From Stappia sp. TSB10P1A (GTDB lineage Bacteria > Pseudomonadota > Alphaproteobacteria > Rhizobiales > Stappiaceae): a DNA stretch of 64,000 nt. The stretch is from the NCBI RefSeq assembly GCF_900185725.1, contig NZ_FYAU01000036.1, positions 558,001-622,000 of the forward strand, given 5' to 3'. The notes under the pieces were generated by a model that was given only the letters and a program-made list of their open reading frames with translations, did not search any database and was not told where the DNA came from. Position numbers and translations under genes: made by a program. Of this stretch, positions 25,904 to 34,553 are shown one piece after another; position 1 is the stretch's first letter; each line of letters starts with the position of its first letter.

Positions 25904-28243
25904 ATGCGTATCGAGGTCATCGGCGGCGGCCCGGCGGGGCTCTATTTCGCCATCCTCATGAAGAAGGCGCGCCCGTCGGCCCGCATCACCGTGCATGAAC
26001 GCAACAGGCCAGACGACACGTTCGGCTTCGGCGTCGTGTTTTCCGATCAGACCCTTGAGACCTTCGAGAAATACGATCGCGAGAGCTATCGCGCCATCAC
26101 CGAGAACTTCGCCTATTGGGATGACATCGCGATCCACTACAAGGATGCGAGCTTCCGGATCGGCGGCAACGGGTTCTGCGGCTGCTCCCGGCGCACGCTG
26201 CTGCTGCTGCTGCAGGAGCGCGCCCGCGAACTCGGCGTCGAGATGCACTTCCAGGCCGAGGTTCCGGGCATCGAGCAATTCCCCGACGCAGACCTGATCG
26301 TCGCCGCGGACGGCATCAACTCGGCAGTGCGCGAAGCCCATCGCGACCACTTCCGCCCCTCGGTCGACCTGCGCCCGAACAAGTTCACCTGGATGGGCTC
26401 CACCAAGCCGCTCGACGCCTTCACCTTCTATTTCAAGGAGACCGAGCACGGCATCTTCATCGCCCACACCTATCAGTACGAGCCGGGCCGCTCGACCTGG
26501 GTCCTGGAGACCGATCCGGAGACGTTCGGGAGGGCCGGCATCGGAGCGATGTCGGAGCAGGAGTCGGCCGACTTTCTCGAAGGCGTGTTCGCGCAAGAGC
26601 TCGACGGCCACAAGCTGCTGATCAACCGGTCGATGTGGCGCAACTTTCCGATGATCCGCAACGCCCGCACGACGATGGACAATGTGGTTCTGCTGGGCGA
26701 TGCCAAGTCGACGGCGCATTTTTCCATCGGGTCCGGCACCAAGCTTGCCATGGAAGACGCCATCGCGCTCTACGAGAGCGTGATGCGCAAGCCGACCATT
26801 GCCGACGCGCTTGCCGATTTCGAGGACACGCGCCGCGAGGAGGTGGAGAAGACCCAGCATGCGGCGGACGTGTCGCTCGTCTGGTTCGAGCATGTGAAGC
26901 GCTACTGGCACATGGATCCGGTCACCTTCGCCTTCGGCGTGATGACCCGCTCCAAGGCGATCACCTATGACAATCTGGAACTGCGCGCGCCTGACTTCGT
27001 CGACGCCGCGGCTCGTGCCTTTGCGGAGAAGGTCAAGGCGTCCGGGCTCGACGTCGACACGCAGCGCCCGACGGTTCCCGCCTTCCAGCCGCTGCGCCTG
27101 CGCGAGATGCAGGTCTCGAACCGCTTCGTCGTCTCGCCGATGTGCATGTATTCCGCCATCGACGGCATGCCCCAGGACTTCCACCTCGTCCACTACGGCT
27201 CGCGCGCCATGGGCGGTGCCGGCCTCGTCTTCACCGAGATGACCTGCGTGTCGCCGACCGCGCGGATCACTCCGGGCTGCGCCGGCCTTTGGACCGACGA
27301 GCAGCAGGTCGCATGGACGCGCATCGTCGACTTCGTCCATGCGCAGTCGGATGCGAAGATCTGCCTGCAGCTCGGCCATGCCGGGCGCAAGGGTGCCTCG
27401 AAGCTGATGTGGGAGGGCATGGACCGGCCGCTGCCCGCGACCGAGGCCTGGCCGATCCTGTCGGCGTCCGCCCTGCCCTATTATCCCGAGAGCCAGACGC
27501 CGAAGGCGATGGACCGGGCCGACATGGATGCGGTGAAGGCGGATTTCGTTGCCGCCGTCGAGCGGGCGATTGCCTGCGGCTTCGACATGATCGAGCTGCA
27601 CTGCGCCCATGGCTATCTGCTGGCAAGCTTCCTGTCGCCGGTCACCAACCAGCGTGACGACGCCTATGGCGGCTCCATCGAGAACCGGTTGCGTTACCCG
27701 CTCGAGGTGTTCGAGGCGATGCGTGCGGCCTGGCCGAAGCACAAGCCGATGTCCGTGCGCGTCTCGGCGACCGACTGGATCGAGGGTGGCATCACCGGCG
27801 ACGACAGTGTGGTGATCGCCCGCGCCTTCGCCCAGGCTGGCGCCGATCTCATCGATGTCTCCACCGGCCAGACCAGCCCGGAAAGCTCGCCGGTCTACGG
27901 CCGCATGTACCAGACGTCCTTCTCCGACCAGATCCGCAACGAGGCGGGCATCGCCACCATGGCGGTCGGCGCCATCACCTCGGCGGACCAGGCCAACACG
28001 ATCCTGGCCGCCGGCCGCGCCGATCTGATCGCGCTGGGGCGGCCGCATCTCGCCGACCCCGCCTTCACCTTGCGCGCGGCGGGCGACTACGGCGTGGGCG
28101 ACATCTTCGCTCCGAAACAGTACCAGCCGGGCAAGTTCCAGCTCCTGCGCAACGCGGAGCGGGCTCGCGAGGAATTGAAGGAACTGAAGCTCAAGGCGAA
28201 GCCGAAGACCCACAACCCGGCCTATCGCGAAGCCGCGGAATAG
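25904..28243 (+). CDS. abmA: 2-aminobenzoyl-CoA monooxygenase/reductase (bifunctional)
   Basis: A 779-residue flavoprotein made of two enzymes. Residues ~1-390 form a p-hydroxybenzoate-hydroxylase-type FAD monooxygenase ([13 protein letters not shown], then the [20 protein letters not shown] motif binding FAD and pyrophosphate). Residues ~394-760 form an Old Yellow Enzyme-type FMN reductase ([64 protein letters not shown]). This fusion is known as 2-aminobenzoyl-CoA monooxygenase/reductase or salicylyl-CoA 5-hydroxylase; in the Azoarcus pathway it hydroxylates and then reduces the ring of 2-aminobenzoyl-CoA to a non-aromatic enamine ketone. The ATG at 25904 follows GAAGGA and starts at the FAD motif. 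Adjacent aminobenzoate-CoA ligase favours the anthranilate version over salicylate. Confidence 0.93.
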   Translation: MRIEVIGGGPAGLYFAILMKKARPSARITVHERNRPDDTFGFGVVFSDQTLETFEKYDRESYRAITENFAYWDDIAIHYKDASFRIGGNGFCGCSRRTLLLLLQERARELGVEMHFQAEVPGIEQFPDADLIVAADGINSAVREAHRDHFRPSVDLRPNKFTWMGSTKPLDAFTFYFKETEHGIFIAHTYQYEPGRSTWVLETDPETFGRAGIGAMSEQESADFLEGVFAQELDGHKLLINRSMWRNFPMIRNARTTMDNVVLLGDAKSTAHFSIGSGTKLAMEDAIALYESVMRKPTIADALADFEDTRREEVEKTQHAADVSLVWFEHVKRYWHMDPVTFAFGVMTRSKAITYDNLELRAPDFVDAAARAFAEKVKASGLDVDTQRPTVPAFQPLRLREMQVSNRFVVSPMCMYSAIDGMPQDFHLVHYGSRAMGGAGLVFTEMTCVSPTARITPGCAGLWTDEQQVAWTRIVDFVHAQSDAKICLQLGHAGRKGASKLMWEGMDRPLPATEAWPILSASALPYYPESQTPKAMDRADMDAVKADFVAAVERAIACGFDMIELHCAHGYLLASFLSPVTNQRDDAYGGSIENRLRYPLEVFEAMRAAWPKHKPMSVRVSATDWIEGGITGDDSVVIARAFAQAGADLIDVSTGQTSPESSPVYGRMYQTSFSDQIRNEAGIATMAVGAITSADQANTILAAGRADLIALGRPHLADPAFTLRAAGDYGVGDIFAPKQYQPGKFQLLRNAERAREELKELKLKAKPKTHNPAYREAAE

Positions 28244-28266
28244 GGCGCAAAATCGGCAACTCTCTC

Positions 28267-28300
28267 CGGGGCGCGTGCTGCTGCGGCAGGGCGCGCCCCG
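28267..28300 (+). terminator. Hairpin after the monooxygenase/reductase gene
   Basis: CGGGGCGCG (28267-28275) and CGCGCCCCG (28292-28300) are a perfect 9-bp stem around a 16-base loop, 23 bases after the stop. No T-run follows, so termination may be partial or factor-dependent. Confidence 0.5.
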
Positions 28301-28375
28301 TGCAATCGCGCTTGTGCGACTCTGCGTCCGGGAGTAAGCATTCCGCCAATACGTCTTCTTTCCGGACATTCACAC

Positions 28376-29815
28376 GTGGATCAACGCATCCGTCGGACCA
28401 GCGCCGACACGGTCGCAAGCGCGTCCGCGTCGAACAGGCTGGTTGTGCTGGACGCCCTGCGCGGCCTTGCGGCCCTCGGCATCCTGTGGCGCAACATCTT
28501 CGTTTTCGGCATGCCCACCGTCGCCTTCGCCCTGCCGGAAGAGTGGGGGGCGACGGTCGTCGCCAATGTCGCGTCGTGGTTGTTCGTCGTCATCTTCGTC
28601 GACGGAACCATGCGCGGCCTGTTCTCGCTGATCTTCGGGGCGACCGCGATCCTGCTGATGGAGCGTCATGCCAGCGCGCCTGGCGGGCTGCTGGCGGCAG
28701 ATCTCTATTTCCGCCGGCTGATGTGGCTGATCGTCTTCGGCATCGTTCACGGCTATCTGCTGCTGTGGCCACACGACGTTCTCTACGTGTACGGCATTCT
28801 GGGGATGTTCCTGTTCGTCTTCCGGAACGTCTCGGGCCGGACGCTCCTCGCCATCGCGCTGGTGATCTTCGTTGCTTCCTCCCTCAAGGACGGGACCGGC
28901 CTGTCGCTGGACCGCATCTCAAGCGATGCCTTCGAGGCGGCGCAGAGCGAGCAGGCGGCCTCCCGCAGCGAGACCGAGACGTCCGAGACCCCGGCGGATT
29001 CCTCCGGGAGCTCGCAACCGCAGGAAGACAGCCGGCTCGAAAGCCAGGCTGCCGAAAGCCAGGATGGCGAAGACCAGGACGACGCCGCTCGCCAGGAGGC
29101 CGAGGAAGAAGCGGCCATGTTCGACGAGCTTGAGCGTATGGCTCTGGCAGAGATGGACGAGCGCCTCGCCAGCTATACCGAAGTCGTGCGCAACCTTGCT
29201 CCCGAAACCTTCCAGGAACAGACCACGCTGTTCTTCAGCGATCACATCCTCGATGTCGGCGCGATGATGTTCTTCGGAATGGCGCTCTACCGTCTCGGAG
29301 CCTTTTCGGGCCGCTGGAAATCATCACACTATGCGATGATGACCGTCGCGGGCCTGTGTGGCGGGGCGCTCGTCGGCTTCCTTGTCCATGGCACCAGCGC
29401 TGTTCCCGGCTTCGAGAACTGGTCCATCGGCTCCTGGGACGCCTATCTCTACAATCTCCGAAGGTTGCTGATCGGGCTGGGCCTGATCGGGCTCGTCAAC
29501 CTGCTCGTGCGGCGAGCCGCCGGACAGTCGCTGCTGTCTCCCTTCGTCGCCGTCGGGCGCATTCCGCTCACCACCTATATCGGCCAGACGGTCATCTGCG
29601 TGCTGCTCTTCTATGGTTTCGGCTTCGGCCTGTTCGGGTCGATGGAGCATCACCAACTGCTTCTGGTCGCTCTTGCCATCAACGCGGCGCAGATCGTCTT
29701 CGCCCTTGCCTGGCAGCGCAGCGGCCGGCAGGGACCGATGGAATGGCTGCTGCGCTGGCTGACCCAGAAGGGGCCGGTTCCTCCCACCGACGCGGGACCC
29801 GAGCACAGGGGCTGA
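28376..29815 (+). CDS. DUF418-family membrane protein with acidic insert
   Basis: A 479-residue integral membrane protein. The N-terminal RLVVLDALRGLAALGILWRNI and the region FSLIFGATAILLMER are typical of DUF418/YeiB-type proteins, distantly related to membrane acyltransferases; ~8-10 hydrophobic helices are visible, and the C-terminal half (residues ~300-460) is the DUF418 domain proper, with PLTTYIGQTVICVLL. Between the two membrane parts, residues ~183-265 are low-complexity and rich in Glu, Gln, Ser, Asp and Ala, unlike the rest. Start is GTG at 28376, ribosome site weak. It follows the aminobenzoate monooxygenase gene by 132 bases; there is no clear reason to link it with that pathway. 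Biochemical function of the family is unknown. Confidence 0.85.
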   Translation: MDQRIRRTSADTVASASASNRLVVLDALRGLAALGILWRNIFVFGMPTVAFALPEEWGATVVANVASWLFVVIFVDGTMRGLFSLIFGATAILLMERHASAPGGLLAADLYFRRLMWLIVFGIVHGYLLLWPHDVLYVYGILGMFLFVFRNVSGRTLLAIALVIFVASSLKDGTGLSLDRISSDAFEAAQSEQAASRSETETSETPADSSGSSQPQEDSRLESQAAESQDGEDQDDAARQEAEEEAAMFDELERMALAEMDERLASYTEVVRNLAPETFQEQTTLFFSDHILDVGAMMFFGMALYRLGAFSGRWKSSHYAMMTVAGLCGGALVGFLVHGTSAVPGFENWSIGSWDAYLYNLRRLLIGLGLIGLVNLLVRRAAGQSLLSPFVAVGRIPLTTYIGQTVICVLLFYGFGFGLFGSMEHHQLLLVALAINAAQIVFALAWQRSGRQGPMEWLLRWLTQKGPVPPTDAGPEHRG

Positions 29816-29841
29816 CAGACGGGGCTGACAGACGGGGGCGG

Positions 29842-30351
29842 TCAGTCGCAGTCGCGGCGCGATGAGACGGCAGGGCCGCCCGACTGCCCGCTTCCGGTGA
29901 CGACGCCAGTGGAGCGGCATCGCTCCCGGCGGGTCAGCGGCCGGGCTTCGCCGGCCATGCAGGCCGCGTAGGCCCTGTCGAACGCGGCCTGCCAGGCTGC
30001 GGCATCGACATGCCCCACCCCTTCGAGCGCGGCAATGCCCGCAGCGGTGCGCGCACCGCGCGCGGCGCCGTCCGGGCTCCAGCCGGTGCCGCGCCGGTCC
30101 CGCCCGGCAAGCCCGCCGACGATGGCGCCCTCGATGCCGGCAGCCGCCACGTCGCCTGCATGGGGGCCTCTCGGCGTGTCTCGGTCGGCAAAATCCGAAG
30201 CAATCTCGACACAGGCCTGCGACCGCGATGTGTCGACAGGCTCGGGACCGGAATCGGCCCGCGTCTCGAACGCTACCAGCAGCCCGCAGACGCACAGGGC
30301 GACGGCACACCGTCCAGGTGTTTCCAGCCAGACCGATCCCGTTCGCGTCAT
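29842..30351 (-). CDS. Small exported hypothetical protein with glycine-zipper-like region
   Basis: A 169-residue protein that I do not recognise by name. The ATG at 30351 has a GGGGAGGG ribosome site and is followed by a signal-like N-terminus (Arg, then a hydrophobic AVALCVCGLLVAF stretch, possible cut after ETRA). The mature part contains several Cys residues and a Gly/Ala-rich segment (AAGIEGAIVGGLAGRDRRG) resembling the glycine-zipper of small envelope proteins. The last part is basic with a C-terminal Cys. It is convergent with the DUF418 gene (26 bases between stops). The envelope location is inferred from the signal alone. Confidence 0.65.
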   Translation of the reverse strand: MTRTGSVWLETPGRCAVALCVCGLLVAFETRADSGPEPVDTSRSQACVEIASDFADRDTPRGPHAGDVAAAGIEGAIVGGLAGRDRRGTGWSPDGAARGARTAAGIAALEGVGHVDAAAWQAAFDRAYAACMAGEARPLTRRERCRSTGVVTGSGQSGGPAVSSRRDCD

Positions 30352-30476
30352 CGCGCCCTCCCCTTCCGAGCAGGCCGATCGCGCGCAGCGCGCCCATCGC
30401 CGCCGGAAAACTCCCCTCAACCTATTCGGTTTCCGCTTTCCACATGCTTAACTTCACCGTCCGTGCAAGACGGGGC

Positions 30477-30506
30477 TTCACAGAGGAAATATTTTAGGCT
30501 TAAAAT
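30477..30506 (+). promoter_or_regulatory. Candidate promoter of the importer operon
   Basis: TTCACA (30477-30482), 18-base spacer, TAAAAT (30501-30506), with the -10 and spacer inside the 28-bp palindrome. Same spacing as the monooxygenase promoter. Confidence 0.45.
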
Positions 30507-30512
30507 ATTTCC
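30485..30512. promoter_or_regulatory. AT-rich palindromic operator, copy 2 (probable MarR site)
   Basis: GGAAATATTTTAGG and CTTAAAATATTTCC form a 28-bp palindrome with one mismatched pair next to the centre. Its core TATTTTAGGCTTAAAATA (30490-30507) differs from the 25755-25772 site by one base. It lies 110 bases upstream of the binding-protein gene and ties the importer to the aminobenzoate regulon. Confidence 0.75.
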
Positions 30513-30621
30513 AGCCGCCGGGAGAGCGGAAGCGGCAAACCCGCCGCGATAACGACGATATGCCATCCAGATGCACGCACGGACCAGACGGTCTGGCTGC
30601 GGGCGGTCCTGAGGGGAGACT

Positions 30622-31791
30622 ATGATGAAGCGTATGTTGACGGCGGCAGTCGCCGCTGCGGCTCTTGGCCTGACCGGTCTGGCCGCCCAGGCCGAAAGCC
30701 TGAAAATCGGATTCCTCGCCACCTTGTCCGGACCGCCGGCTGCCCTCGGCGAGCACATGCGCGACGGCTTCCTGCTTGGCGTGAAGCAGGCCGGTGGCAA
30801 GCTTGGCGGCCTCGACACCGAGGTCCTCGTCGTCGACGATGAGTTGAAGCCCGACGCGGCGCTGACCAAGGTACGGGGCCTGATCGAACGCGACCAGGTC
30901 GACATCCTCGCCGGCATCGTGTTCTCCAACGTGATGATGGCCGTCTACAAGCCGATCATCGATTCCGAGACGATCTTCGTCGGCAGCAACGCTGGCCCGT
31001 CTCCGATCGCCGGCAAGGCCTGCTCGCCCTACTTCTTCACCACGTCCTATCAGAACGACCAGAACCATGAGGCGATGGGCAAGTATGCCGAGGATGCCGG
31101 CTACAAGCGCATGATCATCATGGCGCCGAACTATCAGGCCGGCAAGGACTCGCTGGCGGGCTTCAAGCGCTACTTCAAGGGCGAGGTCGTCGATGAGATC
31201 TACACCCAGCTCGGCCAGCTCGACTTCTCGTCGGAGCTGACCAAGATCGCCGCCGCCAAGCCGGACGCCGTTTTCGTGTTCATGCCGGGCGGCATGGGCG
31301 TCAACCTCGTCAAGCAATATGCCCAGGCGGGTCTGGCCGGTCAGGTGCCGTTCCTCTCCGCCTTCACCGTCGACGAGACGACGCTGCCGGCGACCCAGGA
31401 CACCGCGCTCGGCCTCTTGTCTGGCGCTCAGTGGGCACCGAACCTCGACAACGAGGCCAATAAGGCCTTCGTCGCGGCCTTCGAGCAGGAATTCGGCTAT
31501 GTGCCGTCCATCTATGCCTCGCAGGGCTATGACGCAGCGCGCCTCATCGACGGCGCTCTCAAGCAGGCCGGCGGCAAGGCCGACAAGGCCAAGCTGATGG
31601 CCGCCATGAAGGATGCTCCGTTCGAAAGCGTGCGCGGTGACTTCAGCTTCAACACCAACAACTTCCCGATCCAGGATGTGTATGTGGTGAAGGCCGTCAA
31701 GCGCGAGGACGGCAAGTATGCGACCGAAACCGTCGAAAAGGTCTTCGACGACAAGGTCGATGCCTATGTCGGCGAGTGCGCAATGAACTGA
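30622..31791 (+). CDS. ABC importer substrate-binding protein, branched-chain/aromatic type
   Basis: A 389-residue periplasmic protein of the Leu/Ile/Val-binding (peripla_BP_6) family. The signal peptide MMKRMLTAAVAAAALGLTGL ends near AQA-ESL. The mature protein starts LKIGFLATLSGPPAALGEH and has the family pattern of two alpha/beta lobes (VVDDELKPDAALTKVRGLIERD, AVFVFMPGGMGVNLVKQY, PSIYASQGYDAARLIDGAL). Many members of this group carry aromatic acids rather than amino acids. The operator upstream is shared with the 2-aminobenzoate genes, so anthranilate or a related aromatic acid is the likely ligand. First gene of a five-gene importer operon. Confidence 0.92.
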   Translation: MMKRMLTAAVAAAALGLTGLAAQAESLKIGFLATLSGPPAALGEHMRDGFLLGVKQAGGKLGGLDTEVLVVDDELKPDAALTKVRGLIERDQVDILAGIVFSNVMMAVYKPIIDSETIFVGSNAGPSPIAGKACSPYFFTTSYQNDQNHEAMGKYAEDAGYKRMIIMAPNYQAGKDSLAGFKRYFKGEVVDEIYTQLGQLDFSSELTKIAAAKPDAVFVFMPGGMGVNLVKQYAQAGLAGQVPFLSAFTVDETTLPATQDTALGLLSGAQWAPNLDNEANKAFVAAFEQEFGYVPSIYASQGYDAARLIDGALKQAGGKADKAKLMAAMKDAPFESVRGDFSFNTNNFPIQDVYVVKAVKREDGKYATETVEKVFDDKVDAYVGECAMN

Positions 31792-31884
31792 CGCCCTTCC
31801 CGCCGGGGCCCGTGCACGCCCCGGCGGGACCTTCGCCCCATAACCTCCCATCGCAATGCTTGCGCAACCGACGAGGCCGGTCCG

Positions 31885-32808
31885 TTGAGCGCCACCCTTC
31901 TTGCCGTCCAGACGCTGAACGGCCTGCAACTCGGTATCCTGTTGTTCCTGATCGCCGCGGGCCTGACACTGGTCTTCGGTGTCATGGATTTCATCAATCT
32001 GGCGCATGGCGTGCAATACATGCTCGGCGCCTATCTGGCGGTTGCCGGCTATGGCATCACCGGAACGTTCTGGGGGGCGCTGCTGCTGGGCCTGCTGGGC
32101 GCACTCATTGTCGGGCTGGTCCTTGAACTGCTGGTTTTTCGGCATCTCTACGACCGGGATCACCTCGACCAGGTGCTGGCAACCTTCGGCATCATCCTGT
32201 TTCTCAACGAGGCGGTTCGCGCCATCTGGGGCTCGACACCGCTGACCCTGCCGATGCCGGATATCCTCAGCGGGTCCTTCGAGCTGATGGACGGGCTGCG
32301 CTATCCTGTCTACCGCATCGCGCTCATCGCCGCCGGCCTGCTGGTGGCCGCCGTGCTCTACGTGCTCGTGACCCATACCCGCGCCGGAATGCTGGTGCGC
32401 GCAGGTGCCACCAACGCGCCGATGGTCGCCGCGCTCGGCGTCGACATCCGCCGCCTGTTCATGCTGGTCTTCGGCTTCGGCACGATGCTCGCCGGTTTCG
32501 CCGGCATTCTCGCCGCGCCGATCCTCGTCGTCGAACCGGGCATGGGCGACAATCTGCTGATCCTTGCCTTTGTCGTCATCGTCATCGGCGGCATCGGCTC
32601 GATCCGTGGCGCCTTTATCGCCGCTCTGATCGTCGGCCTCGTCGACACGCTGGGGCGCGGGTTCGCGACCGATATCGCCAGACTGGTGATGTCTCCCTCG
32701 GCCGCCAATGGCGTCGGACCGGCCATTGCATCGATGCTGATCTATGTCCTGATGGCCGCCGTCCTGTTCTTCCGGCCGACCGGCCTGTTCCCGGCGCGTG
32801 GAGGCTGA
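31885..32808 (+). CDS. ABC importer permease, LivH-like
   Basis: A 307-residue permease with about eight helices. QTLNGLQLGILLFLIAAGLTLVFGVMDFINLAHGVQYMLGAYLA is the standard LivH start, given here in shortened view by its NLAHG motif; the EAA-like region lies at MVAALGVDIRRLFMLVFGFG, and GGIGSIRGAFIAALIVG closes it. The start is a TTG at 31885 with GAGG eight bases ahead; no ATG fits better, and family members begin at this point. It lies 93 bases after the binding protein, a gap with no hairpin I could see, and 4 bases before the LivM-like gene. Confidence 0.9.
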   Translation: MSATLLAVQTLNGLQLGILLFLIAAGLTLVFGVMDFINLAHGVQYMLGAYLAVAGYGITGTFWGALLLGLLGALIVGLVLELLVFRHLYDRDHLDQVLATFGIILFLNEAVRAIWGSTPLTLPMPDILSGSFELMDGLRYPVYRIALIAAGLLVAAVLYVLVTHTRAGMLVRAGATNAPMVAALGVDIRRLFMLVFGFGTMLAGFAGILAAPILVVEPGMGDNLLILAFVVIVIGGIGSIRGAFIAALIVGLVDTLGRGFATDIARLVMSPSAANGVGPAIASMLIYVLMAAVLFFRPTGLFPARGG

Positions 32809-32812
32809 CCCG

Positions 32813-33808
32813 ATGACCGCAAGCTCCTCCGCCGAGGCCGCAACGGCTGCTCTGTCCCCAGCGCCGCGGCGCTCCCGCGAGACGCTGATCGCCGCCATCG
32901 CCTTCCTGCTCTTCGCGGCGCTGCCGCCGGTGGCGAGCGCGATGAACGACACCTTCCTCGTCTTCTTCGCGATCCGGGTGATGGTGTTCGCGATCGCCGC
33001 CGTCAGCCTCTCGCTGATCCTCGGCTTCGGCGCCCTGGTCAGCTTCGGTCATGCGGCCTATCTCGGCCTCGGCGCCTATTCGGTGGCGATCCTGGCCGAG
33101 CACGGCTATTGGGACGTGACGATATCCCTGCCGGTGACGCTGCTTGTCTGCGGCCTCTTCGCTGCCGTCACCGGCGCGATCAGCCTGAAGACCCGCGGCG
33201 TCTACTTCATCATGATCACCCTTGCCTTCGGGCAGATGGCCTATTACACGGCGACATCGCTCTCCGCCTATGGCGGCGACGACGGGCTGACCATGTGGGG
33301 ACGCACGGAGATCTTCGGATCCTCCGTCCTCGGTGACAGGACGACTTTCTATTATGTCGTGCTCGGCGTCCTTTTGCTCAGCTACGTGGTTGCCCGGATG
33401 ATCGTCGCATCGCGCTTCGGCCGCGTGCTGCAGGGCGCCAAGCAGAGCGAGATGCGCCTGCGCGCCATCGGCATCGATCCCTACTGGTACCGGCTCGTTG
33501 CCTATGTGATCGCCGGGATGATGGCCGGCCTCGCCGGCGCGCTGCTTGCCAACGCGGCGGAGTTCGTGTCACCGGCCTACATGTCCTGGCATCGCTCCGG
33601 CGAACTCATCGTCATGGTTGTGCTGGGCGGCCTCGGCTCACTTGCAGGCTCCATCGTCGGCGCGGCGACCTTCCTAGTGCTGGAGGAGGTGCTGGCGCAT
33701 TTCACCGAACACTGGCGGCTGATCTTCGGGCCGCTGCTCGTGCTGGTCGTGCTGTTCGGCAAGGGCGGTCTGACGGCAATGCTCGGGGGAGGACGCAAGA
33801 ATGGCTGA
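32813..33808 (+). CDS. ABC importer permease, LivM-like
   Basis: A 331-residue permease with ~9 helices, partner of the LivH-like protein. After a hydrophilic N-terminus come SLSLILGFGALVSFGHAAYLGLGAY, the LivM signature, ITLAFGQMAYY, and GGLGSLAGSIVGAATFLVLEE near the end. The ATG at 32813 has GGAGG at the right distance and lies 4 bases after the LivH stop. Its stop overlaps the ATPase start by eight bases (ATGGCTGA). Confidence 0.92.
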   Translation: MTASSSAEAATAALSPAPRRSRETLIAAIAFLLFAALPPVASAMNDTFLVFFAIRVMVFAIAAVSLSLILGFGALVSFGHAAYLGLGAYSVAILAEHGYWDVTISLPVTLLVCGLFAAVTGAISLKTRGVYFIMITLAFGQMAYYTATSLSAYGGDDGLTMWGRTEIFGSSVLGDRTTFYYVVLGVLLLSYVVARMIVASRFGRVLQGAKQSEMRLRAIGIDPYWYRLVAYVIAGMMAGLAGALLANAAEFVSPAYMSWHRSGELIVMVVLGGLGSLAGSIVGAATFLVLEEVLAHFTEHWRLIFGPLLVLVVLFGKGGLTAMLGGGRKNG

Positions 33809-34553
33809 CCCGATCCTGCAGCTTCAGGACCTGACCAAGGCCTATGGCGCGCTCAAGGTCACCGATCACGTCTCGCTCGACGTGCTGCCCGGCGAGATCC
33901 ACGCGGTGATCGGTCCGAACGGTGCCGGCAAGACGACATTGATCGGCCAGATCTCCGGTTCGCTGCGCCCCGACGGCGGCAGCATCCGCTTCGCCGGCGA
34001 GGATGTCACCCATCTGCCGATGCATGCGAGGGCGCGCGCTGGTCTCGCCCGCTCGTTCCAGATCACCGAAATTCTGCCCGCCTTCACGGCCCGCGAGAAC
34101 GTCGCGCTGGCGCTGCAGGCGAAACAGGGTCACTCCTTCCGCTTCCTGCGCAATGTCTCGCGCGACCGCGACCTCAACGAACGTGCCCTCGCCTGCCTTG
34201 CCGAGCTCGGCCTTTCCCAACGCGCGGACCTGCCCGCCGGCATCCTGTCGCATGGCGAGAAGCGAGCGCTGGAGCTCGCCATCGCCATGGCCTGCGAACC
34301 GAAGCTGCTGCTTCTCGACGAGCCGATGGCCGGCACGGGACGCGAGGAAACCGACCGCCTGGTCGAGGTGCTCGGCCAGCTCAAGGGCCGATACGCCATG
34401 CTCCTGGTCGAACATGACATGAGCGCCGTCTTCGCGCTGGCCGACCGGATCTCGGTCCTCGTCTATGGACAGATCATCGAGACGGGCACCCCGGAGCAGA
34501 TCCGCGCCAGCGCCAAGGTGCGGGAAGCCTATCTCGGCGAGGAGGCCGCCTGA
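33801..34553 (+). CDS. ABC importer ATPase, LivG-like
   Basis: A 250-residue ATPase with Walker A GPNGAGKTT, signature LSHGEKRALELAIAMA (the LivG type, where His replaces the first Gly of LSGGE), Walker B LLLLDEPMAG and His loop VEHDMSAVFALADR. It overlaps the LivM gene by eight bases and the next ATPase gene by one, so the five genes are translated as a block. Energises uptake of the aromatic substrate presumed for this operon. Confidence 0.93.
   Translation: MADPILQLQDLTKAYGALKVTDHVSLDVLPGEIHAVIGPNGAGKTTLIGQISGSLRPDGGSIRFAGEDVTHLPMHARARAGLARSFQITEILPAFTARENVALALQAKQGHSFRFLRNVSRDRDLNERALACLAELGLSQRADLPAGILSHGEKRALELAIAMACEPKLLLLDEPMAGTGREETDRLVEVLGQLKGRYAMLLVEHDMSAVFALADRISVLVYGQIIETGTPEQIRASAKVREAYLGEEAA

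Noticed and set aside
25754-28369. 871-codon open frame on the minus strand over the monooxygenase/reductase gene
   Set aside because: It mirrors a strongly supported gene; long antisense frames are common in high-GC DNA, and its translation is rich in Arg, Gly, Ala and His with no domain.
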